Shown here: positions 48,548 through 59,853 of the stretch, piece by piece
Layout: each line of letters starts with the position of its first letter
Position numbering within the stretch: the stretch's first letter is position 1
Origin: Euwallacea fornicatus
Lineage: Eukaryota > Arthropoda > Insecta > Coleoptera > Curculionidae
Direction: 5' to 3'
Length of the DNA stretch: 64,000 nt
NCBI RefSeq assembly: GCF_040115645.1
Contig: NC_089545.1
Span: 3,844,001 to 3,908,000, forward strand
The notes under the pieces: generated by a model
Databases searched by the model: none
What the model saw: the letters and a program-made list of their open reading frames with translations, nothing else
Told to the model about the DNA's origin: nothing
Made by a program: the position numbers and the translations under genes

Positions 48548-51500
48548 GTTATCAACATTATATTGATTTCGTAAGTAAGTCCAGAAGTAGGGTCGCCAAT
48601 TTCAATTATTATTAAGAGGAATTTAATGCAATTTTGAAGATTAAAAAAAAAATTCAAAAAAGTGATCAACATATACAATTTTTAAAGTTGTGACCTTGGG
48701 ACATAGTAGAGAACGACAGAATTTGAGGCAGTTTTGGCTGAAAGAACAACTGAATTCAATGAGACATAGCAAGCGCCGAAACTCATGCAGCTCAAAAAAT
48801 TTAAATCAAGATTAACTGTAGAGTTATATTAATATACATGAATATTTTACTATGAATATGTGTCCCAAATTGGTTGATCGTCAAGCATAAAGGTATGTTT
48901 CTTTCAATTTTGGAGTTAAGTTTCTAGATTTTTCCATGGCATAGTCTGAAAAATTTTGTTTTCTTATGATCACTGTTCAGTTAAAACTTTAGAAGAGTGC
49001 TTTAGATATACGTAGAATGACTGATAACGCTGCTGATCAACGAATTTGGTATAAGTTGAAGAGTTTTAACCCATATTATTCAATTATATTAACCACACTA
49101 TACTGATCTCCGAAAATGGGCTGTAAATAATTACGAATTTTTTGGTGTTCATTCCTTATATAGGTATAAAACTACTCTCGCTCCGTTCCAATTGCCTATG
49201 CAATGATTACGTGTTAGTTTCTTACTGTATTCGTCAATTTGTCGGCAGCTTTTATCGCCTTAAAGTGTTGTAGATGCTGTGAATTGCATGCCATTGCTTA
49301 ACCTTAATATAACGATGTACTGAAATGATTATTTTTCCGGATTTGAAACAGGGTTTACATTTATTTAGTGTTATTTGAGGATATACTTTATGAATAGGTA
49401 TTTGGAAAGTATATAAGTTAAGTTGTTAGAGTTGTTTATAGGTAAAATGTATCCGGTGGCTAATTTAGGCGTTGACTTTTTATTCACGGAGTTATTGCCT
49501 TTGTTTAAAATGACTATTTTTGAAATATTTAAAATATTAAAATCGGTATTCGATTCTAATTAATTTCGAGATTTATATGGGAATCTTAGAAGTGATAGGT
49601 AGATAGCTAAAATTACCAATTATTAATCTCGCCTCTAAAAACTGGAACTAAAACAACATTAGAAACATCATTTTCGGCATGTCTAAATACTCATGTATTC
49701 TTGATTTCTTCAAACCTAGAAGCGCCAATTACTTTTAATATTGCTGGACCTGAAATTAAAATGATTATAATATACTGTGACCTCTATTTAATATTTGTGT
49801 ATAATAACCTTTAAAGCATTTATGCCTCAAAAAACACCTGTCAGCCCGTCGCATTTACATCTGTATTACAGAGGGTGTTTCTTAAACAATTTGCAACTAA
49901 AAGGAACAAATGTTAAAATTTAATGTTGCCATAAACTGTTGGTTATTGATTCAATAGGCAAAGAATTCCACGATGAGATATATTAAATCTAAAATTTTAA
50001 TTTTAAAAGCTGAAGTGGAGTTATGAAATATTAATTGCATAAAAAGTCATTCATTTAACTTATCTTAATTTTTGAGGTTCTCATATGATTTCAAACTTTT
50101 GTTATTTAATTTTTACTTAAAAATAATTTGTATATTTGGCGCTGAAGTGGCCCAATGGAAATATTCTGAAAATTCTTTTTGCGAATCCATTACTTTGTCA
50201 ACGGGTTAAATAAAGTTTTCAATAAAAGTTTAACGTTCCACTACGCTCGGCTTCGCGTCCTGTGTACACATTGTATGTACACCACAAATACGGAAAGTGA
50301 TATTTTCCCATTTGTTAATATTTAAAAATAAGTTAGTATAATTTCGAGAAGACATATTATTTAAACACAATCCGGAATGAAGATGAATGCAATAATAAAT
50401 TTGATAAATTACATGTTATAACTCAAATTGTCAAAACATTATATTTTTATTTAGACCTCTTGAGACCATTTCGCCAACATTTAAACTGTAACTCAACTAT
50501 TGGTCCAACGGTAAATTAATTAAATTATGGAATTGAAGGATCACCTCAAATATGGGTGATAAGCTAAGGAAGTGATTTCTAGTCATGGGTTAGCGTTTCT
50601 TTAGATTATAGTTTGTTAATTTAGTATTCCTGACTTACATTCCTAAATGTACTATGATATTTTCAATTTATAACAGTACCATCTAGTACATTTTTCTACG
50701 GTAATTTAAGAATAAATGTTGCAATTTATTAAATCATTCTATATATTTCTAGCATTAAGGGTTAGAAATGAATTTATGTATGTTTGGGGTCCAATCATGA
50801 AATTTTTTTCCAATTTAACGTTTAAAAAGGTTGTTAATTTAATAAAATCGATTATTATGAAAATTTAACTACCTAGCAATCATCGGTGTGTGAAGTTTAA
50901 AGTATTTAGAAATTTGTAGATCAATATTTATATTCTTTATTGAAATATTATGTATGTTGCAAATTGAGTATGTAGACTTCTAAATGTGAAATTCCAAAGA
51001 TTACTAATAAAAAAAAGACTTAGCCATACCAATCCTATGTTATGTATCTAGTTGACTATGTTTAGATAGAGATATTTAGAGTTAAATCGAATAAAAAATA
51101 AGAGACGTGTGACGAATCGCTACGAATTTCATTGGACACTAAGTATCTATTAAAATTTTCTGCCATAATAACAATTCGACATTGTCAATCATCTTATGTT
51201 TTTGCTGCTATGTCAGTTGGCGTTTAGAATGGTTTCGATCTTTGTTAATTATATGAAGAAATGATAATAACAGGCAGAGTGCGATACGTTACATAACGAA
51301 TTCGGATTGACGTGGTATGGTGTGTGTACGCACTCAACGTGGCACTACATACTTTAGATTAATATCGCAGCAAAGTTCTTATTGGACAAACAAACTAAAA
51401 CTAAGCGGTGGTACTGGAGACAAGCTTCAAATCAGTTTAACTAATAATTAACATTTTAACGCACTCAAGCACGACATGTACTAAATTGATGTCTTATTAT

Positions 51501-54491
51501 CAAGCATATTGTAATTTTCTTTCTTATAAAGAAACTATGAATCGTTTCAGATTATTGAGACTGGATTTAAACGATCTTTATTATGCATATTATTAAATAT
51601 TTCAACAATTCAAGGACAATTGAAATTATAAATCTCAAAATTTATTGTTCGTTCAAATTAGGCTGACGTAGATAGTATTTGATGACTATTGATGTTACGA
51701 GTGCGCACTTTTTGAATGACTGAATTCGCCATTATTTCACTGTCTCCGTGCCATTATGAAATTTTGTAAATATATAAACGTAACATTTGGCGGCATTATT
51801 TTGCAGCTTTCGGACGCCCGCGTTCGTCGTAACTTTTGTCTGGCAAGTATAGTAATCATACAATTATTCCCAATTTTCTCCAATAATCAAGTGTTGAGGA
51901 AAAAAATACTTTATTTTTTATTAGTAATATTAGCTCACAAGAGCCACGTTTCTAGTTACATGTTAATTAAATTAAGCGCCAGATGAAATGGGACAATCGT
52001 TCTTTTCGTGCTTGCTTTACTATCACACTGGAGCAAAAACGAATTAATAATTTAGTTGTTCCTATATTTTTAATTGATGGTTCCTATTGTTTGTTAATTC
52101 TTTATGCCGTTAAACACCTAAGTCACTTCAAGCAAGTTTTTGTCATTTTTTTTGTTGTAGATGTGACGTTAACAGTTAATTCACATAACATTTGTTATGC
52201 TATTGTTTAATTTTTAACAACTCCTGAATTCACGTTTAAGTTAATTAAGATAAACGAATTTAATATCCTTTTTGTGTGCTTAACCCAATGTAAATTTGGT
52301 TTCATGTTTCATAAGAATCTGTAGTCAGACTAAGAAAATTTGTATCAACAAATTGAGATTCAAGTCCTTTCTCTTTGTTTGTCTGTTAATTTATAAGTTA
52401 AGTACTTATCCGTTCCTTTATGAGATTTTTTAAAATTAGTTTATAAATATTTACTTAAATTATAAATATAAAATTAATCTAATACAACGTGTATTTTGCT
52501 TTATTTATATGAATTCCCGTGACTCTTTCTAATGATTCATGCCGCACTTTAATACTGATCTTGGCCCTGTTGCATGTGTTATATCTATCTCATGCGTCTT
52601 CGGTAAGCAGCGAGCCATAAGACAACAACACTACATTAATCATAGAAAAATGACTCTCTGCAGGTGCCATGAAAACTTCTTCAAATAAATAATCGGGGAA
52701 GTGCATAAATAATATTTATTTAATTCAATAAATTTCACAATACAATTAAAGGAGATAATCCAAAAAATCTACTTAAATTTATACGTCGACAACACAATCA
52801 TTGCAATGATTCAGCTGAAAACGTTTAACCACATAAGTATATTTCTTATTCCAATAGCCTATGTCGTAATAACTTCACTTACACATAAAACTTTCCTTAT
52901 TTTAAGGAACATTAACACTTATAACCCTGCCGAACTTCGGTGTTAATTTGGAAGCTTACAAAATTACAACTTAAACTAAAAATTGCGAAATCGAAACATC
53001 ATTTTGTAGGCATATAACCAAGAAAAAAATTAACGATACTCACTCTTTTTACCTTTACGGGGTCAAAAATTGCGATGGGTTAAGAGGTGTTATGCATAAA
53101 ATTATTATGATGTAATATTTATTATGCGTCTATATTAGAAAAATATTGTTAAAAACAACATTTTTCTCAATTTGGTGGAGTAAATTAAATGCTTTTATAG
53201 CAACAAATAAATTGTGGGCAGAATTACCACCATTTTGCTGTTTATAAAAAAAAATCTGTAAGAGATATCAGATTATCTTAGAAAATAATTTTGATTAAAC
53301 TATTATTTTAAAATGAAGAGAAACAGTTAATCTCAACTCAGTTAGCACTTCCGCCGACTTTAACACGAGCTGTCAAAATTGTAATTATTCAATATGGGCG
53401 CTTGAGCTACATACAAGTCACTTGTTTGGGTGCAGCTAGCCATTATATGAGGTTGGCAGATTGATCGCTTAGGAATCGCAAAGAACTTTAATAAAATCCG
53501 GTACTAGCACTACCAGCAAAACAAAACATTTGTGATATTTAAATGTTATTTATTTCTTTTTTTGTTTTACTATTTCATTGAGAGTTTTCAAGCGATAAGT
53601 CGTAATCACAAACAAAACAAATGTTGGATAAAAGATTCAAACAACCTATAAAATCTTTCAAAGATCGGCTTTCATGTGCCATACGTCTATTGGGTTTTAA
53701 AAGACGGTTTGGCAAAGTATTGACTAAAAAGGACAGCGATCTAGTAGCGCTACAACTTGTTAACTTCCACCATTGACATTCAACTCTGACAGCGACTTAT
53801 AACTTGTGTTTTCACCAACTCATATGGCTGCAGAATGGGTTAGGATAGGTGGTGAGTGGTCATGTTGCTGCACGATATATAGATATGTTTCAAATGATGA
53901 CCCTACAACAACATGCGGGCTCCACAAAATTTTCAGAACTAGCCTTTAGGAATCAAATTTCCTTTGAGAAAGTTAAGATTCTTGTGATGTATTGTCAACA
54001 ACAATAATGAAATTCGAATCATCCTAATGTGTATAGGTAAATCAAATATCAAAATAATTAAAGGAACCCATTGCAAGACTGGACCTATTCACACACGTAT
54101 CACCTTCGACGTACAAACCAGACGAACTAAATCCAAATTTAGGCCAATAAATAATTGAAAATACAAGCTATACAAGAAACGCGAACTTACACATACCATT
54201 CCCTATCTGTATTGTGGTTTCGCAGATAATCACCAACTTAGTGTAAGAACTTATTGTGTTAAACTTACTAGAGGAAAAAATATATGCAACATATCATTAA
54301 TGCGCCGCTCTTAACAAATCCAACACGCAAAATATACAAATGTTAAGTGACAACGCTCTTAGATCCTAAAAATGTCATCCATATTAGATCGCAGGACATG
54401 AGCTTGCTAATTAATTGCTAGCAGGGTGAACTAATTAGCAAGAGATTCCCCTGCGAACGCGTAACTTTTGTGCCCAACATTAACATCTAAA
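48548..54491. other. Intergenic, no gene seen
   Basis: Nearly 6 kb of AT-rich sequence between two convergent genes. It probably includes both 3'UTRs. The word CAGAGGGTGTTTCTTAA near 49870 looks like a DNA-transposon end. Small frames at 51.8-52.2 kb (76 and 75 codons, overlapping) show no motif. A short hairpin (GTGTACACA...TATGTACAC) lies near 50263-50281. Confidence 0.5.
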
Positions 54492-54613
54492 TTATTTTCT
54501 CGTAGATTTCCTTACACTTCTAGTTGTCGTTTTGGCCGTTGAACTACTCGAGTTCGCTTTCGGCAGGGCCGTTTTTTGTACAGAGCTCGGGGTTTTGTTT
54601 CCCGATTTTCCAT
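54492..54613 (-). CDS. 666-aa protein last coding exon
   Basis: 122 nt, phase 1 in, acceptor TTTTTATAG. Ser/Thr/Lys-rich, ending SVRKSTRK before TAA. Confidence 0.78.
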
Positions 54614-57600
54614 CTATAAAAACAACTTTCTTAGTAATACACCTAGAAAAAAACGTGTGAATATGTAGTTTTTGTTGAGATGAATCATTCTAATTGGGAT
54701 CACCTAAAGTTTACAGTAGTTAATGATTATATTCCTATGAAAACAAAAAAGGATGATACTGTGATGAAAATTACAACATGATATTAGGTACGAATTTCAT
54801 TAATTTTTTTTTGGCAGAATTAGGTGAGTGTTTTCCAAAACACTTAATCTGATTTTTTGATAAAGCAATTATATCTCTCCTATGTGGTTGTAATGTAAAC
54901 ATATTATTACATGTATTGAGTGAATTGTATTAAAAGCTTTAACAGTAATTTACACTTGAAAAGTTTAACTTTATTTTCCTGTTTTTTACATATATATAAA
55001 AAATAGGAACTTCTGTTGTATATCATTCGCTTTTGACATCGAATTGGAATTTAAAATTCTCCTAGAGACCACGATTAGCTTAAATCCTCGACATAAACGT
55101 CTAGATTTTCATTATTACCTTGCTAGTATCCACTTATTTTGCCATTAAGCAAGTTATTCCTGATATGTGACAATGAATTTAACATTGTACTACCAGAGTC
55201 CCAGTTATTAAGGTAGTGTTAAAAGTATTGATTTAAATATGTACTATGTGAATAGTTTGAAATCCAACCAATGTTTCTTGAAAATATGGCGATTGCCACT
55301 TTTCCCGTATTCACCACATGTACAAAAATAACATCATACACAATGGATATTTGGGCATGTTATTTAACTAAATTTGCCTATCTGGAAAAAGCACCTTTAG
55401 TTGCAAATATTTTAATAATAAAATTCTATAATATAAAAATATATTTCGAGCCATGATTATATCGCCGTCAACCGCCAATACATGTAATAAATACGTCTGA
55501 AAGATATAACACGTATAGAAAACGTGAATCATCCTGTGTAAAAACCTTTACTATTTGTGTCTCTCAAATCCTCATACCAAATCAATGGTGATCCCGTCTA
55601 CGCACGATCACACAACACAGACGCACGCCAAAAAAATGAATGACATGCTATGAAAAAGAAAATAAAGAAAAACCTACTTTTAGAGTTATTTTTGGCGGCC
55701 GCCGATTTGGCCACCACGGTGGTCTTTCGACCTATTCGCGCTAACACCTTCGCCTTTTTCTGATCTACCATAGGACTAGATTTCGTGGCTGCCTTGTTAT
55801 TGTTGAACTTACTGGTAGTTTTACTGAAAAAAAAACTAAATTTTTCAACATATAATTTAAAATTTCTGCCAAATAAAAAAATTACATGAAATTTCTAAGT
55901 TTAAAAAAAAAAAAGATGAGCTCTTCTCGGTAAGTTACCTGGACTTGGCAGAACCCGCAACCACTTCTTTCGTAACATTTTTTTTAGTAACGATGGCAGA
56001 TCTTCTCGTCGGCGCTTTTCTCGCCGCTGTTTTCCCTGGGGATGGCTCTACTTTCCGCACTTTCGCAGCCTCTGCATTTTTTTTAGTGGCAGCTCCTGCC
56101 GAGCTTCTGGAAGGAGGAGCCCTGCGCGGTCTTTTCCTCGCTTTCCTCTTCTTTAGCTGGTCTTCAACGCGGTATAACGACAAATCAACTGAAACTTGTA
56201 TATTATAAGGTGAGTTCTTTTCAGTTACTCGTCCACTTACGCCCATCTGGATGCTCTTCTGTTAGTGAGGGGGATTGAACTTCCTCTCCCTTTTCCACAG
56301 CTAAAGATCTATTAAGAATACTTTCCGTTCGGGTTTTTTCGGATATGGGTAGCAAATATTTGCCTTTTTCGGCTCTGCTCAAGCTGAGATTTGTTAGTAT
56401 ACAATCAAAATCTGCAATAATTTTTTTATCAAAATGAAGCATTTGTAGAATATTTAGGAAAGTTACCTATCAAATCGTAAAAATCTGGGGTATATATTTC
56501 TCCCTTCTCTCGATTTTCTGTTTGTGACAACCACCTTATTCTAATTTTTGAAGAAGATTTGTAGATATTTTGAATTGCTTGACACAGGTAAAATCCCCCT
56601 TCTGCATTTCTGACCGCCAAAAATTCATTTCTGAAAAAGAATATTGCATTGATTTCAAGTGAATCCTCTGTATATTTCACGAAAAAAGAATTCTTAGACA
56701 TGTGCTCTAACAGGCGTTCATAAGACAATAAAAAAATATATGTACTTGTAAAATACAATCAGCCGATCATCACCGCTCTTTGGAGTGCTCGTACTAATCT
56801 TCGATACCAACTCCACCTCCGGTAAGGGGCTCTGATAATGTTGAGTCCTGACTCGTTGGCGCTTTGCTGCCGCCGATGAAGTAGATGGAGTGCTAATCAA
56901 CACGGGTCGCTCTGCATCTTGAGCAGATTTTGTTTTACGCGAACTACTTTTAGTGGGTGTTTTTGGTTCGGGTGTTTCCTTTTTGTTCGTCGTCGTGTCG
57001 TCTTTTGGCGTTTCCTAAAGAAATCCAATGATATTGTTAACTAGAGACCGATTGCTATTATCGGTGTCAAAGCAAAGCATGTTTATAGTTGCCGATATAC
57101 CATTTCTGTTAAAATTAACATACCACAAAAATTTTGCTCAATATCAAAGCCAATTTTCTCATAGGCCAGTAACTCGATTTTATTGAACATATAAATGTGT
57201 TTTTAGTTAAAACTTTTTTAAGAATCACACTAAATTTTTATAAAAAATCAAGTCAATTTTAGTTCAGTGAATATACAAAGTGTTTGCTGTAACAATTTTA
57301 AGTAAAATTTTCTCACAAACTATGAAAGAAGAAATCTGTTGCAAAAACTGAGACAATTGTTACACGAAATTTGTTTCCGCATAATTTTCCTGTACATCTA
57401 CAAAATTCAAATAAAAACGTATATTGACTTTCTTCGTTTACTATGTAATACGCTATAACATAGTGACAATTCCATGCAAGGTCATAGTTAATTAAATATG
57501 TAAAATGTTGATGTTTGGTTGTTTACAGAAATGTTTCAGTATCGGCCAATAGTATCGATTACCAGTATCAGCTACAAAACATCGGTCGATCTCTAATAGC

Positions 57601-59853
57601 GACAAACAAATAAATTAAAAAACTATACGAACAAATAGTTTCTCGAAAAAGGTCTCTTAAAAACCCGGAGATGTAAACATACCATAGTAGTTGGAGTTTT
57701 AACTGCAACTTTTTCTGGTGTTGGAACGATTTTCTCGACCTTTGATTGATCGGGCTTAGGCGATTCTTCGGGTTTAGCCGTTTGTACTTCTGGTTTTGAT
57801 ACCTGCACATGCAAATATTACTTGTAGATAATTTTCCAAACGTCTTATGATTCTGCCAAAATTCTAAACATTTACAAAAAGTTATTTTAGGGAGAACTCT
57901 AATGAAAAAGCTTGCTTATGAAAAACATTTTTATGAAATGATATAGCTGTTAAAGTATTTTACCTAAATTTGCATGTCCATCCAGTACACATAAATTCAT
58001 AAATATACCGGAGGAAACACTCTAAATAAACTTACTTGTTTAGGAATCAGAGGTTTCGCCGGCTCAGGCTCGGCTCTCTTAACTGGAGTTGCGGCAGGTT
58101 CTTCACTTTTATCTTTTTCTGATGGAGAAGAAGGCAACACTGCTGGACCATCTAAGATTTTTTTTGGACTCTCTTGCACTGGCTGAGATTCAAAAATATG
58201 CAATATGACACAATATGAATTTTTCAAAATGAAACATAAATAATTTTATTCCAAAAAATAGAAAAATCATAAATTATTATATTTATTTGAAAATTTTTGA
58301 TTGGCTAAATATTATAGTTATTTACGTAAGCAATTTACCTTTGATTCTATCGTCGGAGGTGTAATTTTTGCAACAACAGCATCGATACTACCACTCTTTG
58401 GGGGAGTTGATACTACGGGACTTTTATGCGACCTATTTTCAGTTAAAGGAGCAGCAGCATCTACATTTTTGTGTGGCTGTAGATTTTGTGCTGTCTAAAT
58501 TTATAAACGTTTTTCAAACTTGCTAAAAATCATGTTTACTGCAAGGCGCATCTTACCTGTGACTGTGTTGGCGTCGCGGGCGGTGTAGATTTCTCTTTAG
58601 CTGCAATGGGATAGACACTAGGTGCAGACAAAGGTTCTGAAGTGCCATTTGTTTGCGACTTTTCTGATATGGTCTGTTCCTGAGTGACAGAATAATCACG
58701 AGCTGCCAAATTGGCAACAGGTTGCACTGGCGGAGGATGAGGTTGGCTGGTAGTAACCGGGGCAATCTAGGAAAGTTCAGTTTTGCCACAAAGTACTAAT
58801 GATAAAAAAATCTCGACTCACATTGCTTTTTTGAATTCCTGAGGGTTGTTCTGGATTCGCATGACCACTTGTCGAACTTGTTGACACGGTCAAAGAAGAG
58901 AAATGATGCTGATTGGGGAAATTATGTGTAGTATTTGTACTTGTGTGTATAGTAGACTGTAAAATAACGCAATGTGAAAATTTTTCTCAAGTTTTATAAT
59001 TAAACTAATAGAATTTAAAAATGCATAAAGAAAATTTGTGGTTTAAATTTAAAGATAAATATCTCTGAAAATTAATGAGATACCTAAATCCGTTTTGAAG
59101 TGTATTAGGGTTTATTGCAGGGTATAAGCAGGCTAAGATTGGTTTGTAAAACAACCCAATATTTTTAAAATACAGGGTAATAGATAAAATAATGCTGATT
59201 TCTCTTTAATACACTTTTTTCTAAGTTTAAAAGAAGCAGTGGCGATAAATTGGTACAACTTGCTAATACCTTTAAATACAGTCTCTCTAGAGAGGAAGCG
59301 AGCTTATCTTGACTTCATCCCCTTTCAAAATAGTAAATTGTATGACTGACCCCCCCGATTCGCAGAGCGCAGTTGATTTCACCATTCCATCGAGAGGCAT
59401 TCATAACCAACCATTATTTTACGTTTCGTATCATAGGACAAACAAAAGTTTGGTCTGTGAAACACGTTTTGACTAATTGCTAGACGAAAGCAGGTAACAA
59501 CATCTGAATGAGCATTTTTCCGGCAAACTCGATTTTCTGAGAATCTTTTTCAAATTTATGAAAATATATTGCTGAAAAACCCTAGTAATTATTTTTTAAA
59601 ACTGAGCATACATACAGAGATATTTATCTTCAAATACGAAATACAAATACTCTTCATGTCTTTCGAAGGTCGAGAAATTAATACAATAAAAATTTACCAA
59701 ATTCTGTGGCAAATGAGTTTGCGGGCTAAGTGACGTCGAATTGCTTTGAGGATGCATAGTCTTTATGCCCTGACTAATAGGCGTTGTACTTGGAGATACA
59801 AGATCCATAGGAACACCAAATATCTTTCACTTTTCTCCGAAGTTGAACGGCAA
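54492..59853 (-). CDS. Unrecognised 666-aa probable nuclear protein, twelve coding exons
   Basis: Exons: 59698-59808 (coding part), 58822-58956, 58557-58766, 58339-58494, 58036-58182, 57683-57802, 56746-57014, 56467-56630, 56241-56411, 55939-56188, 55678-55823, 54492-54613. The total is 2,001 nt and all phases agree. The first about 295 residues are Ser/Thr/Pro/Gln-rich and disordered. Residues of about 360-470 form the only compact segment (RLIVFYKNEFLAVRNAEGGF, RIRWLS, then DFDCILTNLSLSRAEKGKYL). After that comes a long basic tail (KKRKARKRPRRAPPSR, Lys/Ala/Ser-rich). The alternating beta-like core followed by an H1-like tail suggests a chromatin-associated reader of BAH/Tudor-like size. 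That is inference; I do not recognise the family. Confidence 0.8.
55678..55823 (-). CDS. 666-aa protein exon 11 (basic tail)
   Basis: 146 nt, phase 2 in and phase 1 out. It contains KVLARIGRKTTVVAKSAAAK. Of two possible donors, GTAGGT was chosen because it keeps phase with the last exon. Confidence 0.75.
55939..56188 (-). CDS. 666-aa protein exon 10 (basic tail)
   Basis: 250 nt, phase 1 in and phase 2 out. LDLSLYRVEDQLKKRKARKR leads into a Lys/Ala/Arg-rich tail resembling linker-histone or nuclear-localisation sequence. Confidence 0.8.
56241..56411 (-). CDS. 666-aa protein exon 9 (globular core end)
   Basis: 171 nt, phase 1 in and out. DFDCILTNLSLSRAEKGKYL is followed by a charged helix-like stretch. 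Donor GTAAGT. Confidence 0.82.
56467..56630 (-). CDS. 666-aa protein exon 8 (globular core)
   Basis: 164 nt, phase 2 in and phase 1 out. It encodes NEFLAVRNAEGGFYLCQAIQ and KIRIRWLSQTEN, the densest hydrophobic/aromatic stretch of the protein. Confidence 0.82.
56746..57014 (-). CDS. 666-aa protein exon 7 (entry to globular region)
   Basis: 269 nt, phase 0 in and phase 2 out. It is basic and Thr-rich, then DDRLIVFYK, which continues into exon 8 as NEFLAVRN. The donor GTACAT follows AA. Confidence 0.8.
57015..57682 (-). other. Intron 6 of the 666-aa protein gene
   Basis: 668 nt, AT-rich, no coding or repeat feature recognised. Confidence 0.6.
57683..57802 (-). CDS. 666-aa protein exon 6
   Basis: 40 codons, phase 0 on both sides, a Lys/Pro/Glu/Val-rich repeat-like stretch (KPEESPKPDQSKVEK). 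Donor GTATGT. Confidence 0.75.
58036..58182 (-). CDS. 666-aa protein exon 5
   Basis: 49 codons, phase 0 on both sides, rich in Pro, Glu and Lys (VKRAEPEPAKPLIPK). Donor GTAAGT. Confidence 0.75.
58339..58494 (-). CDS. 666-aa protein exon 4
   Basis: 52 codons, phase 0 on both sides. It contains SHKSPVVSTPPKSGS, which resembles proline-directed phosphosites. Confidence 0.75.
58557..58766 (-). CDS. 666-aa protein exon 3
   Basis: 70 codons, phase 0 on both sides, Pro/Gln/Ser-rich, ending TPPATPTQSQ at GTAAGA. Confidence 0.75.
58822..58956 (-). CDS. 666-aa protein exon 2
   Basis: 45 codons, phase 0 on both sides, Thr/Ser/His/Asn-rich (STIHTSTNTTHNF). Donor GTGAGT. Confidence 0.75.
58957..59697 (-). 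other. Intron 1 (coding) of the 666-aa protein gene
   Basis: 741 nt. A run of Cs near 59350 and moderately GC-richer text at 59.28-59.42 kb are the only deviations. No exon is seen. Confidence 0.5.
59698..59853 (-). CDS. 666-aa protein exon with start codon (5'UTR 59809-59853)
   Basis: The acceptor CTTGCTTGCAG precedes 45 nt of leader holding an in-frame TGA, and the ATG is at 59808-59806. The first 37 codons (MDLVSPSTTPISQGIKTMHP...) end at GTAAAT, phase 0. An untranslated upstream exon is therefore expected. Confidence 0.72.
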
